From: Sphingobium sp. OAS761
Lineage (GTDB): Bacteria > Pseudomonadota > Alphaproteobacteria > Sphingomonadales > Sphingomonadaceae
Direction of reading: 5' to 3'
DNA: 64,000 nucleotides
NCBI RefSeq assembly: GCF_024168485.1
Contig: NZ_JALJVY010000003.1
Coordinates: 288,342 to 352,341 of the forward strand
The position numbers and the translations under genes were made by a program. Positions 1 through 7,749 of this stretch are shown piece by piece. The notes beneath the pieces are model-generated. The model worked only from the letters and a program-made list of their open reading frames with translations, had not been told where the DNA came from and ran no database searches. Positions within the stretch are counted from its first letter, which is position 1; every line of letters begins with the position of its first letter.

Positions 1-280
1 CATAATAATATCGGCCGTTGGGATCGATCGCCATGTCCGCCAGGCGGCGGGTTTCGACCATCCCCTTCATCTTGCCGGTTTCGCCGTCGAATATGCTGGT
101 CCCCGGCATGTCCCATCCGCCGTCGACGAAGAACCATGTCGGAACCGGCGACGGCAGGGTCATCGTGTCGGATATTTCCGCCTCCACCTCTGCCGGAGGA
201 GGAGTCTGGGCGGCGGCTGCGGCGGTGGCGAACACAATGGCCAGGCCGGCGGCGAAAATGCTGCGGACGGTGCGCGACAT
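1..280 (-). CDS. Amine dehydrogenase large-subunit-like protein, 5' part only
   Basis: The reading frame opens at an ATG (278-280) and runs off the left edge, giving the first 93 residues. Residues 1-25 form a signal peptide (MSRTVRSIFAAGLAIVFATA then AAAAQ), so the product is exported. The following stretch, with FDGETGKMKGM and a later AIDPNGRYYY, resembles the first blade of the methylamine/aromatic amine dehydrogenase heavy-chain beta-propeller, a periplasmic enzyme that oxidises primary amines and passes electrons out through a quinone-bearing light chain. The light chain and maturation genes would lie outside the window. The family call rests on one short segment; another secreted beta-propeller is possible. 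Confidence 0.55.
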   Translation of the reverse strand, partial: MSRTVRSIFAAGLAIVFATAAAAAQTPPPAEVEAEISDTMTLPSPVPTWFFVDGGWDMPGTSIFDGETGKMKGMVETRRLADMAIDPNGRYYY

Positions 281-389
281 GCTGGCTTGTCCCCTGTTGC
301 CTGCTGCGCAAGCGAGGTTGGACATATGTCAAGGATTGGTCAAGAGCCTGAAACGGGTCGGCACAAATTTCCTGTGCGCCGCGAGAAAA

Positions 390-1055
390 TCAGGCCGGTT
401 CGACTTCCCGCGCCAGTTCGGCGATGTCGTGCGACGAGGCATTGTGCGCCAGGGCGATCAGCGACTGGACCGCCAGCGCGGTGAAGGCCGGCCGCTTGTG
501 CGCCCAGGGCTTGCCGTGTCCCAGAAACGGGGTGGCGCCTTCCATCGACGCGCTGATGAAAAGGGCCACGGACTGCACATCGTCGGCAGGCAGGCCGGGA
601 TTGATTGCCGCGACGCAATCTCCGATCACGCCATGCACCTGTGCGTAGAAGGCGCCCACCCGTTCGGCGACCGCTTCATTATGGTTGGCCAGCGCCCACA
701 GCTCGGTAAAAAGGCGGGTCGTCCGCTTCGACCCGATGTCGTCAAGGCACAGGATGATCACCTGCTTCAACCGGTCGTCGGGGGAAAGATCGGCGCGACT
801 GGCGACGTTCTCCAGCAACTTTCCATATGTGTTGACCAGTTCGTCCAGAAGGATCTGGATCAGCATTTCCTTGCGGGGGAAATGATAGCTGACATTGCCC
901 ACTTTCATGTCGCATCGCGTGGCGATCCGGCGAATGGTGAAGCCTTCCGCACCTTCGTCTATGAGCACGTCGAGCGCGGCCTTCAATATGGCGTCGACCG
1001 TTTCGGTGCCGCGGATATAAATGCCCGGCCGGGTAGGGGAATCCGTCTTAGTCAT
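390..1055 (-). CDS. TetR/AcrR family transcriptional regulator
   Basis: About 221 residues. An N-terminal helix-turn-helix domain (roughly residues 18-65, with FTIRRIATRCDMKVGNVSYH and FPRKEMLIQILLDEL) is followed by an all-helical ligand-binding domain. I start it at ATG 1055 (MTKTDSPTRPG), because that gives the usual short tail before the DNA-binding domain; the upstream ATGs at 1079 and 1109 would add an atypical Cys/Trp-containing leader. The gene lies head-to-tail behind the amine-dehydrogenase-like gene (110 bp gap), so it may control that gene or itself. The inducer cannot be deduced. Confidence 0.85.
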   Translation of the reverse strand: MTKTDSPTRPGIYIRGTETVDAILKAALDVLIDEGAEGFTIRRIATRCDMKVGNVSYHFPRKEMLIQILLDELVNTYGKLLENVASRADLSPDDRLKQVIILCLDDIGSKRTTRLFTELWALANHNEAVAERVGAFYAQVHGVIGDCVAAINPGLPADDVQSVALFISASMEGATPFLGHGKPWAHKRPAFTALAVQSLIALAHNASSHDIAELAREVEPA

Positions 1056-1187
1056 TCGTTTCACATATCTTATGCCCATCCAATAGCAGACACAGATGCC
1101 ATCGGCCACCCTTGGCGTTCGGTATCCTTAACTGGGCAGGGTAAATCTGGTCCGGAACGGAGGCATGCGCCGCTTGCCGGGTTGGGA

Positions 1188-1700
1188 TCACGCGTCTTTC
1201 AGGATGAGAGGCAGGCCGGCGGCAATGAAGACGACTTCTTCGGCCACGGCGGCAACAGCCTGGTTGCACCGTCCAGCCTCATCGCGAAACCGGCGCGCCA
1301 GCGCATTGTCCGGCACGATACCCAGGCCGACCTCGTTCGCCACGAGCGCGACGGGAACCGGGCATTCGCGCACCACGGCAACAAGGTCACGGATCATCGC
1401 CTCCACGTCATGGTCGGCCAGGATCAGGTTGGAAAGCCACAAGGTAAGGCAGTCGACCAGCACGGCGTCGGCGGACCGCCCGGCCCTGTCGATAGCGGCC
1501 GGCAGGTCGATGGGCGCGTCCAGCACCGTCCAACGTGGGCCGCGATCCGCACGATGCCGGGCGATGCGTTCGGCCATTTCCGCGTCGAATGCCTGCGCAG
1601 TGGCGATGAAGGCCAGTCGCCCGGGCAGCGCCTCGATCCGCGTCTGGGCGTGGCGACTCTTTCCCGATCGCGCGCCCCCCAGGACGAACAACCGGTTCAC
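1188..1700 (-). CDS. cobP: Bifunctional adenosylcobinamide kinase / adenosylcobinamide-phosphate guanylyltransferase
   Basis: 170 residues, the usual size for CobU/CobP. It phosphorylates adenosylcobinamide and then attaches GMP, giving AdoCbi-GDP, the activated form for nucleotide-loop assembly. The N-terminal P-loop GGARSGKS (residues 8-15) and the later [11 protein letters not shown] and [12 protein letters not shown] segments are family landmarks. The start is GTG 1700, overlapping the cobQ stop (GTGA), so translation is probably coupled. This is the last gene of the riboswitch-led operon; the 87 bp to the preceding gene on its right-hand transcript end show no convincing terminator. Confidence 0.95.
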   Translation of the reverse strand: MNRLFVLGGARSGKSRHAQTRIEALPGRLAFIATAQAFDAEMAERIARHRADRGPRWTVLDAPIDLPAAIDRAGRSADAVLVDCLTLWLSNLILADHDVEAMIRDLVAVVRECPVPVALVANEVGLGIVPDNALARRFRDEAGRCNQAVAAVAEEVVFIAAGLPLILKDA

Positions 1701-3157
1701 GCGCCTGCCCGCCCGGCCAGTGCGAGCAACCCGTCAAGGTCCAGATGAGCCTCCAGCCCCGCCGCCAGATCGTCCAGCGCGGCATCGACCAGCGCGCCGT
1801 GATCACGCCGGTTGCCGCGCATCCCGATGCGGCCGAGCAGCGCCGCGCGCAGCCCGCCCGACGAGAGCAGGCCATGACAATAGGTGCCCATGACCAGGCC
1901 GTCCGACGACAGGCCGCCATCGGGCCGCTCGCCGTCCAGCATTGCGAACGGGCGGTCCTTCGGCGGCCCGGATGTCTCGCCCATGTGCATCTCATAGCCG
2001 TCGAACCGGGCATCCAGCGCGATACCCGATATGTGCCTCAGCGTCTTTCGCGGACCCAGCACCGTCTCATGGTGCAACAGGCCCAGTCCCGTCGTCTCTC
2101 CCGGTGGTCCTTCGATCCCGAGCGGATCGGCGATGCGACGGCCGAGCATCTGATATCCAGCGCAAATGCCAAGGATCGCCCCGCCCCGACGGTGATGGCC
2201 AAGGATGTCGATGTCCCACCCCTGCGCCCGCAAGAAGGCCATGTCGGCGATCGTTGCCTTCGATCCCGGAAGGACGATCAGCGCGGCGTCGGACGGGATC
2301 GGCTCGCCCGGAGGAACCATCGCCACCTGCACGCCGCCTTCCGCGCGCAGCGGGTCGAGGTCGTCGAAATTGGCGATGCGCGGCAGCATCGGGCAGGCGA
2401 CAATGGCCTTGCCATTCCGACTGGCCATGCCACGTTCCAGAATGACGGCGTCCTCGCTGGGCAGGCGGGCCACAGCCTCCAGCCACGGCACGACACCGAA
2501 GCCGCGCCAGCCGGTCAGCCGCTCCACGGCGGCATAGCCGTCCTCGAACAATGCGGGATCGCCCCGGAACTTGTTGATGATGAAGCCCCGGATCATCGCG
2601 GCGTCGGCAGCGTCGAGCACCGCCCGCGTACCTGCCAGCGCCGCGATCACCCCGCCCCGGTCGATATCGCCGACCAGCACCACCGGTATGTCGACGGCGC
2701 GCGCGAAACCCATATTGGCGATGTCCCCCGCCCGCAGGTTGATTTCGGCCGGCGATCCCGCGCCTTCCACGATCACCAGATCGCATCGCCCCGAAAGTCG
2801 ATGCCAGCTTTCCAGCACCTCTTTCATCAACGCCCCGCGATCCTGACGGAAATTGGCCGCGCCCAACGTACCGCGCACCATGCCGTGGACGATGATCTGG
2901 GATGTCCGATCGGCCTGGGGCTTGAGCAGGACGGGGTTCATGTCGGTATGCGGTTCGGCCCGGGCCGCAAGCGCCTGAAGCGCCTGTGCCCGCCCGATTT
3001 CGCCTCCGTCGGCGGTGACCGCGGCATTGTTGGACATGTTCTGCGGCTTGAAAGGTAGGACAGTCAGCCCCCGGTTCGACAGGGCACGACACAGGCCGGC
3101 GACCAGCACCGACTTGCCGACGTCCGATCCGGTTCCCTGCACCATCAGGCCAGCCAT
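1697..3157 (-). CDS. cobQ: Cobyric acid synthase (glutamine-hydrolysing)
   Basis: 486 residues. It amidates the b, d, e and g side chains of adenosylcobyrinic a,c-diamide, using glutamine and ATP. The N-terminal dethiobiotin-synthetase-like domain starts with a P-loop, [10 protein letters not shown] (residues 7-16). The C-terminal class I glutamine amidotransferase carries the nucleophilic Cys in [14 protein letters not shown] and a partner His near the C-terminus. The ATG at 3157 overlaps the cbiB stop by 13 bp. It is notable here because no earlier corrin-ring genes and no cobyrinate a,c-diamide synthase (cobB) are present, so it may act on scavenged precursors or work with genes elsewhere. 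Confidence 0.95.
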   Translation of the reverse strand: MAGLMVQGTGSDVGKSVLVAGLCRALSNRGLTVLPFKPQNMSNNAAVTADGGEIGRAQALQALAARAEPHTDMNPVLLKPQADRTSQIIVHGMVRGTLGAANFRQDRGALMKEVLESWHRLSGRCDLVIVEGAGSPAEINLRAGDIANMGFARAVDIPVVLVGDIDRGGVIAALAGTRAVLDAADAAMIRGFIINKFRGDPALFEDGYAAVERLTGWRGFGVVPWLEAVARLPSEDAVILERGMASRNGKAIVACPMLPRIANFDDLDPLRAEGGVQVAMVPPGEPIPSDAALIVLPGSKATIADMAFLRAQGWDIDILGHHRRGGAILGICAGYQMLGRRIADPLGIEGPPGETTGLGLLHHETVLGPRKTLRHISGIALDARFDGYEMHMGETSGPPKDRPFAMLDGERPDGGLSSDGLVMGTYCHGLLSSGGLRAALLGRIGMRGNRRDHGALVDAALDDLAAGLEAHLDLDGLLALAGRAGA

Positions 3158-4080
3158 GCCACGCCTCCCACCCCTATCCAGGCCAGTGCGCAGGCACGCA
3201 GATATACGCGCCCCGCCCGGTCCATCGCGTCGCCGTCCGGGTCAGCCCCGCTACCGATCCATGCCTTGGGCGACACCTGCCCATCATATTGCACCGGGCC
3301 GGCAAGGCGAATGTGGAGCGCACCGGCCATCGCCGCTTCGGGCCAACCGGCATTGGGCGACGCATGGCTGCCATGGTCGCGCCAGGCGACGCGCCAACCG
3401 CCCATGCCGGCAAGGCATAGCAGGATCGCACTCAACCGCGCAGGAATGAAATTCGCCCCGTCGTCGATGCGCGCTGCGGCCCAGCCATAGGCACGCAAGG
3501 GTTCCTCGGGATGACCGATCAGGCTGTCGGCGGTGTTGATCGCCTTGTACATCCAGAGGCCCGGCAGACCGAGCAGCATCAGCCAGAAAAGCGGCGCGAT
3601 CACGCCGTCGCAAAAGCTTTCCGCCAGGCTTTCGATCGCGGCGCGCGCCACGCCGCGCGCGTCGAGCCTGTCGGTATCGCGCCCCACGATCTTGGCCACG
3701 GCGGTTCGCGCCGCCGGCAGGTCGTTCCGCATCAGTGCCCTTCGCACAGGTTGGAAATGGGCATGAAGGCTTCGTTGCGCCAGCCCCGGCCAGGCGGCGA
3801 AGGCGATCGGCAGCCACGCCCACGGCCCGGCAAGCATGCGAGCGGCATATTCGCACATAAGGCCGATGCCGCCGCTGACGATCAGCAGCGCCAGCATGGC
3901 GATCGACCCAAGGTAGCGCCGGGTGAGGTCGGCATAATCCGTGCGATTCCAGCGTCGCTCGCCGGCAGCGATCAGCTGCGCGAAGCAGCCTACGGGATGC
4001 CCCACCCGCCGATACAACCAGCCCGGCCAGCCTATAGCGGCATCGAGCGCCAGCGCGGTCAGGGCGGCGGCCTCAATCAT
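3145..4080 (-). CDS. cbiB: Adenosylcobinamide-phosphate synthase (CbiB/CobD)
   Basis: 311 residues, an integral membrane protein of the CobD/CbiB family. It joins cobyric acid to (R)-1-amino-2-propanol phosphate, giving adenosylcobinamide phosphate. Landmarks are the N-terminal [14 protein letters not shown] and [10 protein letters not shown] segments, the central [18 protein letters not shown] block and the C-terminal [11 protein letters not shown] stretch. Hydrophobic segments at both ends and in the middle fit several membrane spans. In some bacteria this gene is called cobD, a name that elsewhere denotes the decarboxylase, so I use cbiB. It overlaps cobC by 8 bp and cobQ by 13 bp. Confidence 0.93.
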   Translation of the reverse strand: MIEAAALTALALDAAIGWPGWLYRRVGHPVGCFAQLIAAGERRWNRTDYADLTRRYLGSIAMLALLIVSGGIGLMCEYAARMLAGPWAWLPIAFAAWPGLAQRSLHAHFQPVRRALMRNDLPAARTAVAKIVGRDTDRLDARGVARAAIESLAESFCDGVIAPLFWLMLLGLPGLWMYKAINTADSLIGHPEEPLRAYGWAAARIDDGANFIPARLSAILLCLAGMGGWRVAWRDHGSHASPNAGWPEAAMAGALHIRLAGPVQYDGQVSPKAWIGSGADPDGDAMDRAGRVYLRACALAWIGVGGVAWLA

Positions 4081-5047
4081 GCGCCGACCATGCGCTTAGC
4101 GCATCGTCCAGCCGTGCCAGGGCGGCCGCGTCGGCGGGCAGCCCAAAACGCAGCACATCGGGCTGCGCGGCGAAGGGACGCGTCAATATATGCGCGCGGG
4201 CGAGAATGGCGAACAAATCCGCCGATCCCGCGTCCGTCAGCCGGAACAGCGGACAGGCTCCCCTGGCCGGCAATCCGTGGCGCGCTAGCACGGTGTCGAG
4301 CGCCGCCGCGCGCTCGCCCAAGGCGATGCGGGTCCGTCCGATCCAGTCAAGGTCCGCATAGGCGCCACTGCCGAACGCCAGTGCGGCGGAACAGAGGGGC
4401 CAATCACCCAGCATCCGTTTTATTTCTCTCAGCAGGTACAGGGGCGCGAGGACGAAACCCAGCCTTGCTCCGGCGAGGCCAAAAAACTTGCCGAACGAAC
4501 GGGTGACGATCAGGGATCGGCTCTCGCCGACCAGCGCCGCGATGCTGCTATCCGGATGGCAATCGGTAAAGGCTTCGTCGACCAGCAGCCAGCCGCCCGC
4601 CCGTTCCTGCTCCTCCAGCACGGCGACCAGCGTCTCACGCGGGTAAAGGCGGCCATCAGGATTGTTGGGATTGGCCAGGATCTGCACTGCAGGGCCATCA
4701 TGACTGGCGCATGCGCGGTCGAAGGCTTGCGCGTAGCTTCCATAGGTCAAACCGGGAAAGCGGGCCGGCAGGCTGAGAATGCGGGAGAGCGCTCGCAGAC
4801 CTGCCTCGCTGCCCGGAACGGCGCAGCACAGGGCGGGGTCGACCCCGAAAAAGTCCGCTGCGGTCACCTCCAGACGCCGCAGGGCGTGCGGATCGGGCAA
4901 GACGCGCCAGTCCGGACGGATATCGCGGGCGCCCGGCCACGGGCAGGGATTGATTCCCGTCGACAGGTCTATCCAACCGGAAGCATCGCCTCCGAAATGC
5001 GCCAGTGCCTCCTCCATCCGGCCGCCATGAACCGCGAACCCCGTCAT
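4073..5047 (-). CDS. cobC: L-threonine-O-3-phosphate decarboxylase, PLP-dependent
   Basis: 324 residues of the class I/II aminotransferase fold. It makes (R)-1-amino-2-propanol phosphate, the linker that CbiB uses. NPNNPDGR (126-133) is the cofactor-binding loop and the PLP lysine is K187 in TRSFGKFFGLAG. I start it at ATG 5047 (MTGFAVHGG), which forms an ATGA overlap with the cobS stop at 5044; the frame is open 156 bp further upstream, but that part is cobS coding in another frame. The histidinol-phosphate aminotransferase family is the nearest alternative; the cobalamin context decides. Confidence 0.92.
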   Translation of the reverse strand: MTGFAVHGGRMEEALAHFGGDASGWIDLSTGINPCPWPGARDIRPDWRVLPDPHALRRLEVTAADFFGVDPALCCAVPGSEAGLRALSRILSLPARFPGLTYGSYAQAFDRACASHDGPAVQILANPNNPDGRLYPRETLVAVLEEQERAGGWLLVDEAFTDCHPDSSIAALVGESRSLIVTRSFGKFFGLAGARLGFVLAPLYLLREIKRMLGDWPLCSAALAFGSGAYADLDWIGRTRIALGERAAALDTVLARHGLPARGACPLFRLTDAGSADLFAILARAHILTRPFAAQPDVLRFGLPADAAALARLDDALSAWSAHD

Positions 5048-5757
5048 TGCAGCAGGACCAGCGCCACCAGAGTCGCGGTTTCGACCAGTTCGATGCCCGC
5101 GCCATGACCATCGCCCGAAATGCCCCCGATCCGCCGATGAACCCACAGCGCCCAGATTAGCATGGCCGGGACGGCGAGCAGCAATGCGGCGTCGATCCAC
5201 CATGCGCCAACGCCCAGCAGGCCCATCCAGATCAGGCAGACCACCCGGTTCGCACCGGCGCCAAAGCGGGTGCCCATGCCTTGGTGCAGCGGCGGCAGGA
5301 TCAGGGCCCAGAGGACCGGTCCGATCCGTGCCGCGACCGGCACGGCGATCAGCGCCGCCGGGGGGATTGTCCCGACTGCCAGACGCAGCAGGACCAGCTT
5401 GGCAATGAGTTGCAGGCCGATCGCCGTCACGCCGAAGCTGCCGATATGCGGATCGGCAAGCACCGCCGATATTTTCGTCCGGTCACCATGCGCGGCGCCG
5501 GCGGCGTCGGCAATGTCGCCCAGCCCGTCTAGATGAAGCGCGCCCGTGATCGCCACCCAGACCAGAAGGGCGGCCAGGGCTCCCGCCCAGGGATCATGGC
5601 CCAGCCCTGCATGTCCGGCGACCGAGACGCACAGGCCGACAACTGCGCCGGCAAGCGGAAACCAGCCGATCGCGCGCGCCATGTCGCGATCGCTCGCGGC
5701 AAGCCGGGGCAGCGGCAGGCGCGTGAGGAGTTGGAGGGCAAGGAGCAAAGCGGTCAC
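5044..5757 (-). CDS. cobS: Adenosylcobinamide-GDP ribazoletransferase (cobalamin synthase)
   Basis: 237 residues, a polytopic inner-membrane enzyme that joins AdoCbi-GDP to alpha-ribazole (or its phosphate), the final ring-loop coupling. The family signature is GALHLDGLGDIADAAGAAHG followed by LADPHIGSFG. Alternating hydrophobic stretches indicate about six membrane helices. The start is GTG 5757, which overlaps the stop of the phosphatase gene (GTGA) and gives the family-typical N-terminus LLLALQLLTRLP; the frame is open further upstream but reads as shadow sequence. Confidence 0.92.
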   Translation of the reverse strand: MTALLLALQLLTRLPLPRLAASDRDMARAIGWFPLAGAVVGLCVSVAGHAGLGHDPWAGALAALLVWVAITGALHLDGLGDIADAAGAAHGDRTKISAVLADPHIGSFGVTAIGLQLIAKLVLLRLAVGTIPPAALIAVPVAARIGPVLWALILPPLHQGMGTRFGAGANRVVCLIWMGLLGVGAWWIDAALLLAVPAMLIWALWVHRRIGGISGDGHGAGIELVETATLVALVLLQ

Positions 5758-6332
5758 GCCGGATCGGCCGTTTCGAGGCGTATGATCTGGCCGGACAGCG
5801 CTTCTCCGGGCCAGATCCGCACCGACACCAGCGCACGATAGGGCAGGTCGAGCGCCCACACGCCGCGATGATCGATGCCGGTCAGCACGGACAGGGCGGC
5901 GCGCACCGTGCCGGCATGGGTGATGAGCAACGTCCCGTCCGCCACCTCGGCAAGGGCGGACCGCACCCGTCGACACAGATCGAACCAGCGCTCCCCGCGT
6001 GGCGGCGGGGATGCGTCGGGATCGTCCCAGAAACGCGACAGCGCGCCATTGTCGATGTCATCGGGCGAGAGGCCCTCCCAGTCACCGAAATCCAGTTCGC
6101 GCCAGCGCGGGTCGTGATGCAGCGGGACGCTCAGCCGACGCGCAAGAGATGCCGCCTGCGCGCTGGTGCGAAGCAGGTCGGAACTGACGATCCGGCCGAT
6201 CGGCACGGTCCGGACCCGCCGCAGCATCACCGGACAATCGGCCACGCGTGGCGGTTCGTCCAGATGACCCAGTAACAGGCCGGTCCGCAACGGCGGTCCA
6301 TGCCGCAGCATATGGATGACGCGCGGGGTCAT
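5754..6332 (-). CDS. Histidine phosphatase family protein, probable alpha-ribazole phosphatase
   Basis: 192 residues with the histidine phosphatase motif LRHGPP (residues 9-14) near the N-terminus, arginine-rich contacts, and LLITHAGTVRAAL carrying the second catalytic His. Enzymes of this family in cobalamin operons remove phosphate from alpha-ribazole 5'-phosphate or adenosylcobalamin 5'-phosphate. Its position between cobT and cobS, with 4-nt overlaps on both sides, supports that role, although the sequence alone cannot exclude another small phosphate substrate. The enteric name is also cobC, which would clash with the decarboxylase, so I give no symbol. Confidence 0.85.
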   Translation of the reverse strand: MTPRVIHMLRHGPPLRTGLLLGHLDEPPRVADCPVMLRRVRTVPIGRIVSSDLLRTSAQAASLARRLSVPLHHDPRWRELDFGDWEGLSPDDIDNGALSRFWDDPDASPPPRGERWFDLCRRVRSALAEVADGTLLITHAGTVRAALSVLTGIDHRGVWALDLPYRALVSVRIWPGEALSGQIIRLETADPA

Positions 6333-7345
6333 CGCGCGGACGACACGGCGGCTTCGGCAAATGTCGCCATTTCGTTATGCGCGGCCAGCGCTGATCGCAC
6401 AAGCGGGACCGCGACCGCCGCGCCCGAGCCTTCCCCCAGGCGCATGTCCAGCCGAAGCAGCGGGTCCAGCCCAAAATGGGCGAGCAGGCGGCCGTGCGCC
6501 GCCTCGGCCGAACAATGCGCGGCGAGACAATGGTCGATAAATCCGCATTGCGCCGCCACCAGCGGAGCAATCGCGGCACAGGCGATGAACCCGTCCAGCA
6601 GCACCGGGATGCGCAGCAAGCGGGCGGCCAGGATCGCACCCGCCATGGCGGCAATTTCCCGCCCGCCAAGGCGAGCCAGCGCCTCGAACGGGTCCGCGCA
6701 ACAGGGCCGGTGCAAGGCCAGCGCCTGCTCCACAACCTCTACCTTGCGCGCGACTCCGACGTCGTCGATGCCCGACCCGCGCCCGCACCAGTTCGCAGCA
6801 TCTCCCCCGAAGGCGGCGGCACAAAGGGCGGCGGCCGGCGTGGTGTTGCCGATGCCCATTTCGCCAACGAACAGCAGATGCGTGCCCGTCACGACGGACG
6901 CCGCGCCGGCGTTGAGCGCTGCGAGACAGTCCGCTTCGGTCATCGCCGGTTCCCGGCCGATATCGCCGGTCGGACGATCCAGGTCGAGCGGCACAACCCT
7001 CAGGCTGGCCCCGCAGGCGCATGCCAGGGCGTTGATTGCTGCCCCCCCAGCCTGGAAATTGCCTACCATTTGCGCGGTCACCTCTACCGGAAAAGCGCTG
7101 ACGCCGCGCGCCGCCACGCCATGATTGCCGGCGAAGACGACCGCTTGCACCCGATCCAACAGGGGACGCTGGGTCCGCTGCCAGCCCGCGATGAATACAG
7201 CGATGTCCTCCAGCCGCCCCAGCGCACCGGCCGGCTTGGTCAGTGCTGCCTGGCGGGCGCGGGCGGATGCCACAGCATCGGCGTCAGGGCCCGGCAGAGC
7301 GGCGAGGGCATCGGCAAAGGCCGACCGATCGGGAAAGCGGATCAT
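6329..7345 (-). CDS. cobT: Nicotinate-nucleotide--dimethylbenzimidazole phosphoribosyltransferase
   Basis: 338 residues, close to the family norm of about 350. It activates the lower ligand base by making alpha-ribazole 5'-phosphate from nicotinate mononucleotide and 5,6-dimethylbenzimidazole. The conserved VGEMGIGNTTPAAAL block (about 167-181) and GGREIAAMAGAIL follow the family pattern. It overlaps the DUF1636 gene and the phosphatase gene by 4 nt each. No bluB (dimethylbenzimidazole synthesis) is visible in the window, so the base is either made from a gene elsewhere or taken up. Confidence 0.95.
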   Translation of the reverse strand: MIRFPDRSAFADALAALPGPDADAVASARARQAALTKPAGALGRLEDIAVFIAGWQRTQRPLLDRVQAVVFAGNHGVAARGVSAFPVEVTAQMVGNFQAGGAAINALACACGASLRVVPLDLDRPTGDIGREPAMTEADCLAALNAGAASVVTGTHLLFVGEMGIGNTTPAAALCAAAFGGDAANWCGRGSGIDDVGVARKVEVVEQALALHRPCCADPFEALARLGGREIAAMAGAILAARLLRIPVLLDGFIACAAIAPLVAAQCGFIDHCLAAHCSAEAAHGRLLAHFGLDPLLRLDMRLGEGSGAAVAVPLVRSALAAHNEMATFAEAAVSSAR

Positions 7346-7749
7346 GTGCAGACATGTCCTTCTGGCGGAGTGCGGGTGATGAAATGCCCCTTCACGCCGT
7401 CCGGCCAGTCGGCATAGCGCACCGCGCCTTCCGCACTGGCGGCATGGCGGACGGCATATTCCAATATGGCCCGCGCGGCGTCGGCGCCGGGAAGGAAATC
7501 CCCCAGCACATAGCCGATCTTGCCCGGCGCGCGGATATGGACGGCGCAGTGGCGGGCGCAGGCGAACAGGCAGGGCATGTCCTGCACCGCCACGACCGCG
7601 AGTTCCGGTTCCAGCGCCTGCACCGCGCGCATCGTGTCGGTGAGCAGCGCACCGCCGCGCCGCCCCCTTTCATCCTCGCGCGCGTCCGCGCTGAAGCGGC
7701 AGGTGGAGCACACCACGACCGCCGGCCCCGCCCCGACTGCGCGCAGCAT
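7342..7749 (-). CDS. DUF1636 family cysteine-containing protein of the cobalamin operon
   Basis: 135 residues. The N-terminal CSTC motif (residues 14-17) with further cysteines at CLFACARHC (about 60-68) and one near the C-terminus suggests a metal or iron-sulfur site, ferredoxin-like in layout. The family recurs in alphaproteobacterial corrinoid operons, but I know of no established reaction. It sits between btuB and cobT, overlapping btuB by one nucleotide (TGATG) and cobT by four, so it is made with the uptake receptor and the nucleotide-loop enzymes. A redox role in reducing cob(III)alamin species or a metallochaperone role are guesses only. Confidence 0.8.
   Translation of the reverse strand: MLRAVGAGPAVVVCSTCRFSADAREDERGRRGGALLTDTMRAVQALEPELAVVAVQDMPCLFACARHCAVHIRAPGKIGYVLGDFLPGADAARAILEYAVRHAASAEGAVRYADWPDGVKGHFITRTPPEGHVCT

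Noticed and set aside
18..1748. 576-residue open frame on the plus strand across the amine-dehydrogenase, TetR and cobP genes
   Set aside because: It crosses three convincing minus-strand genes and an intergenic gap, and its translation has no recognisable domain.
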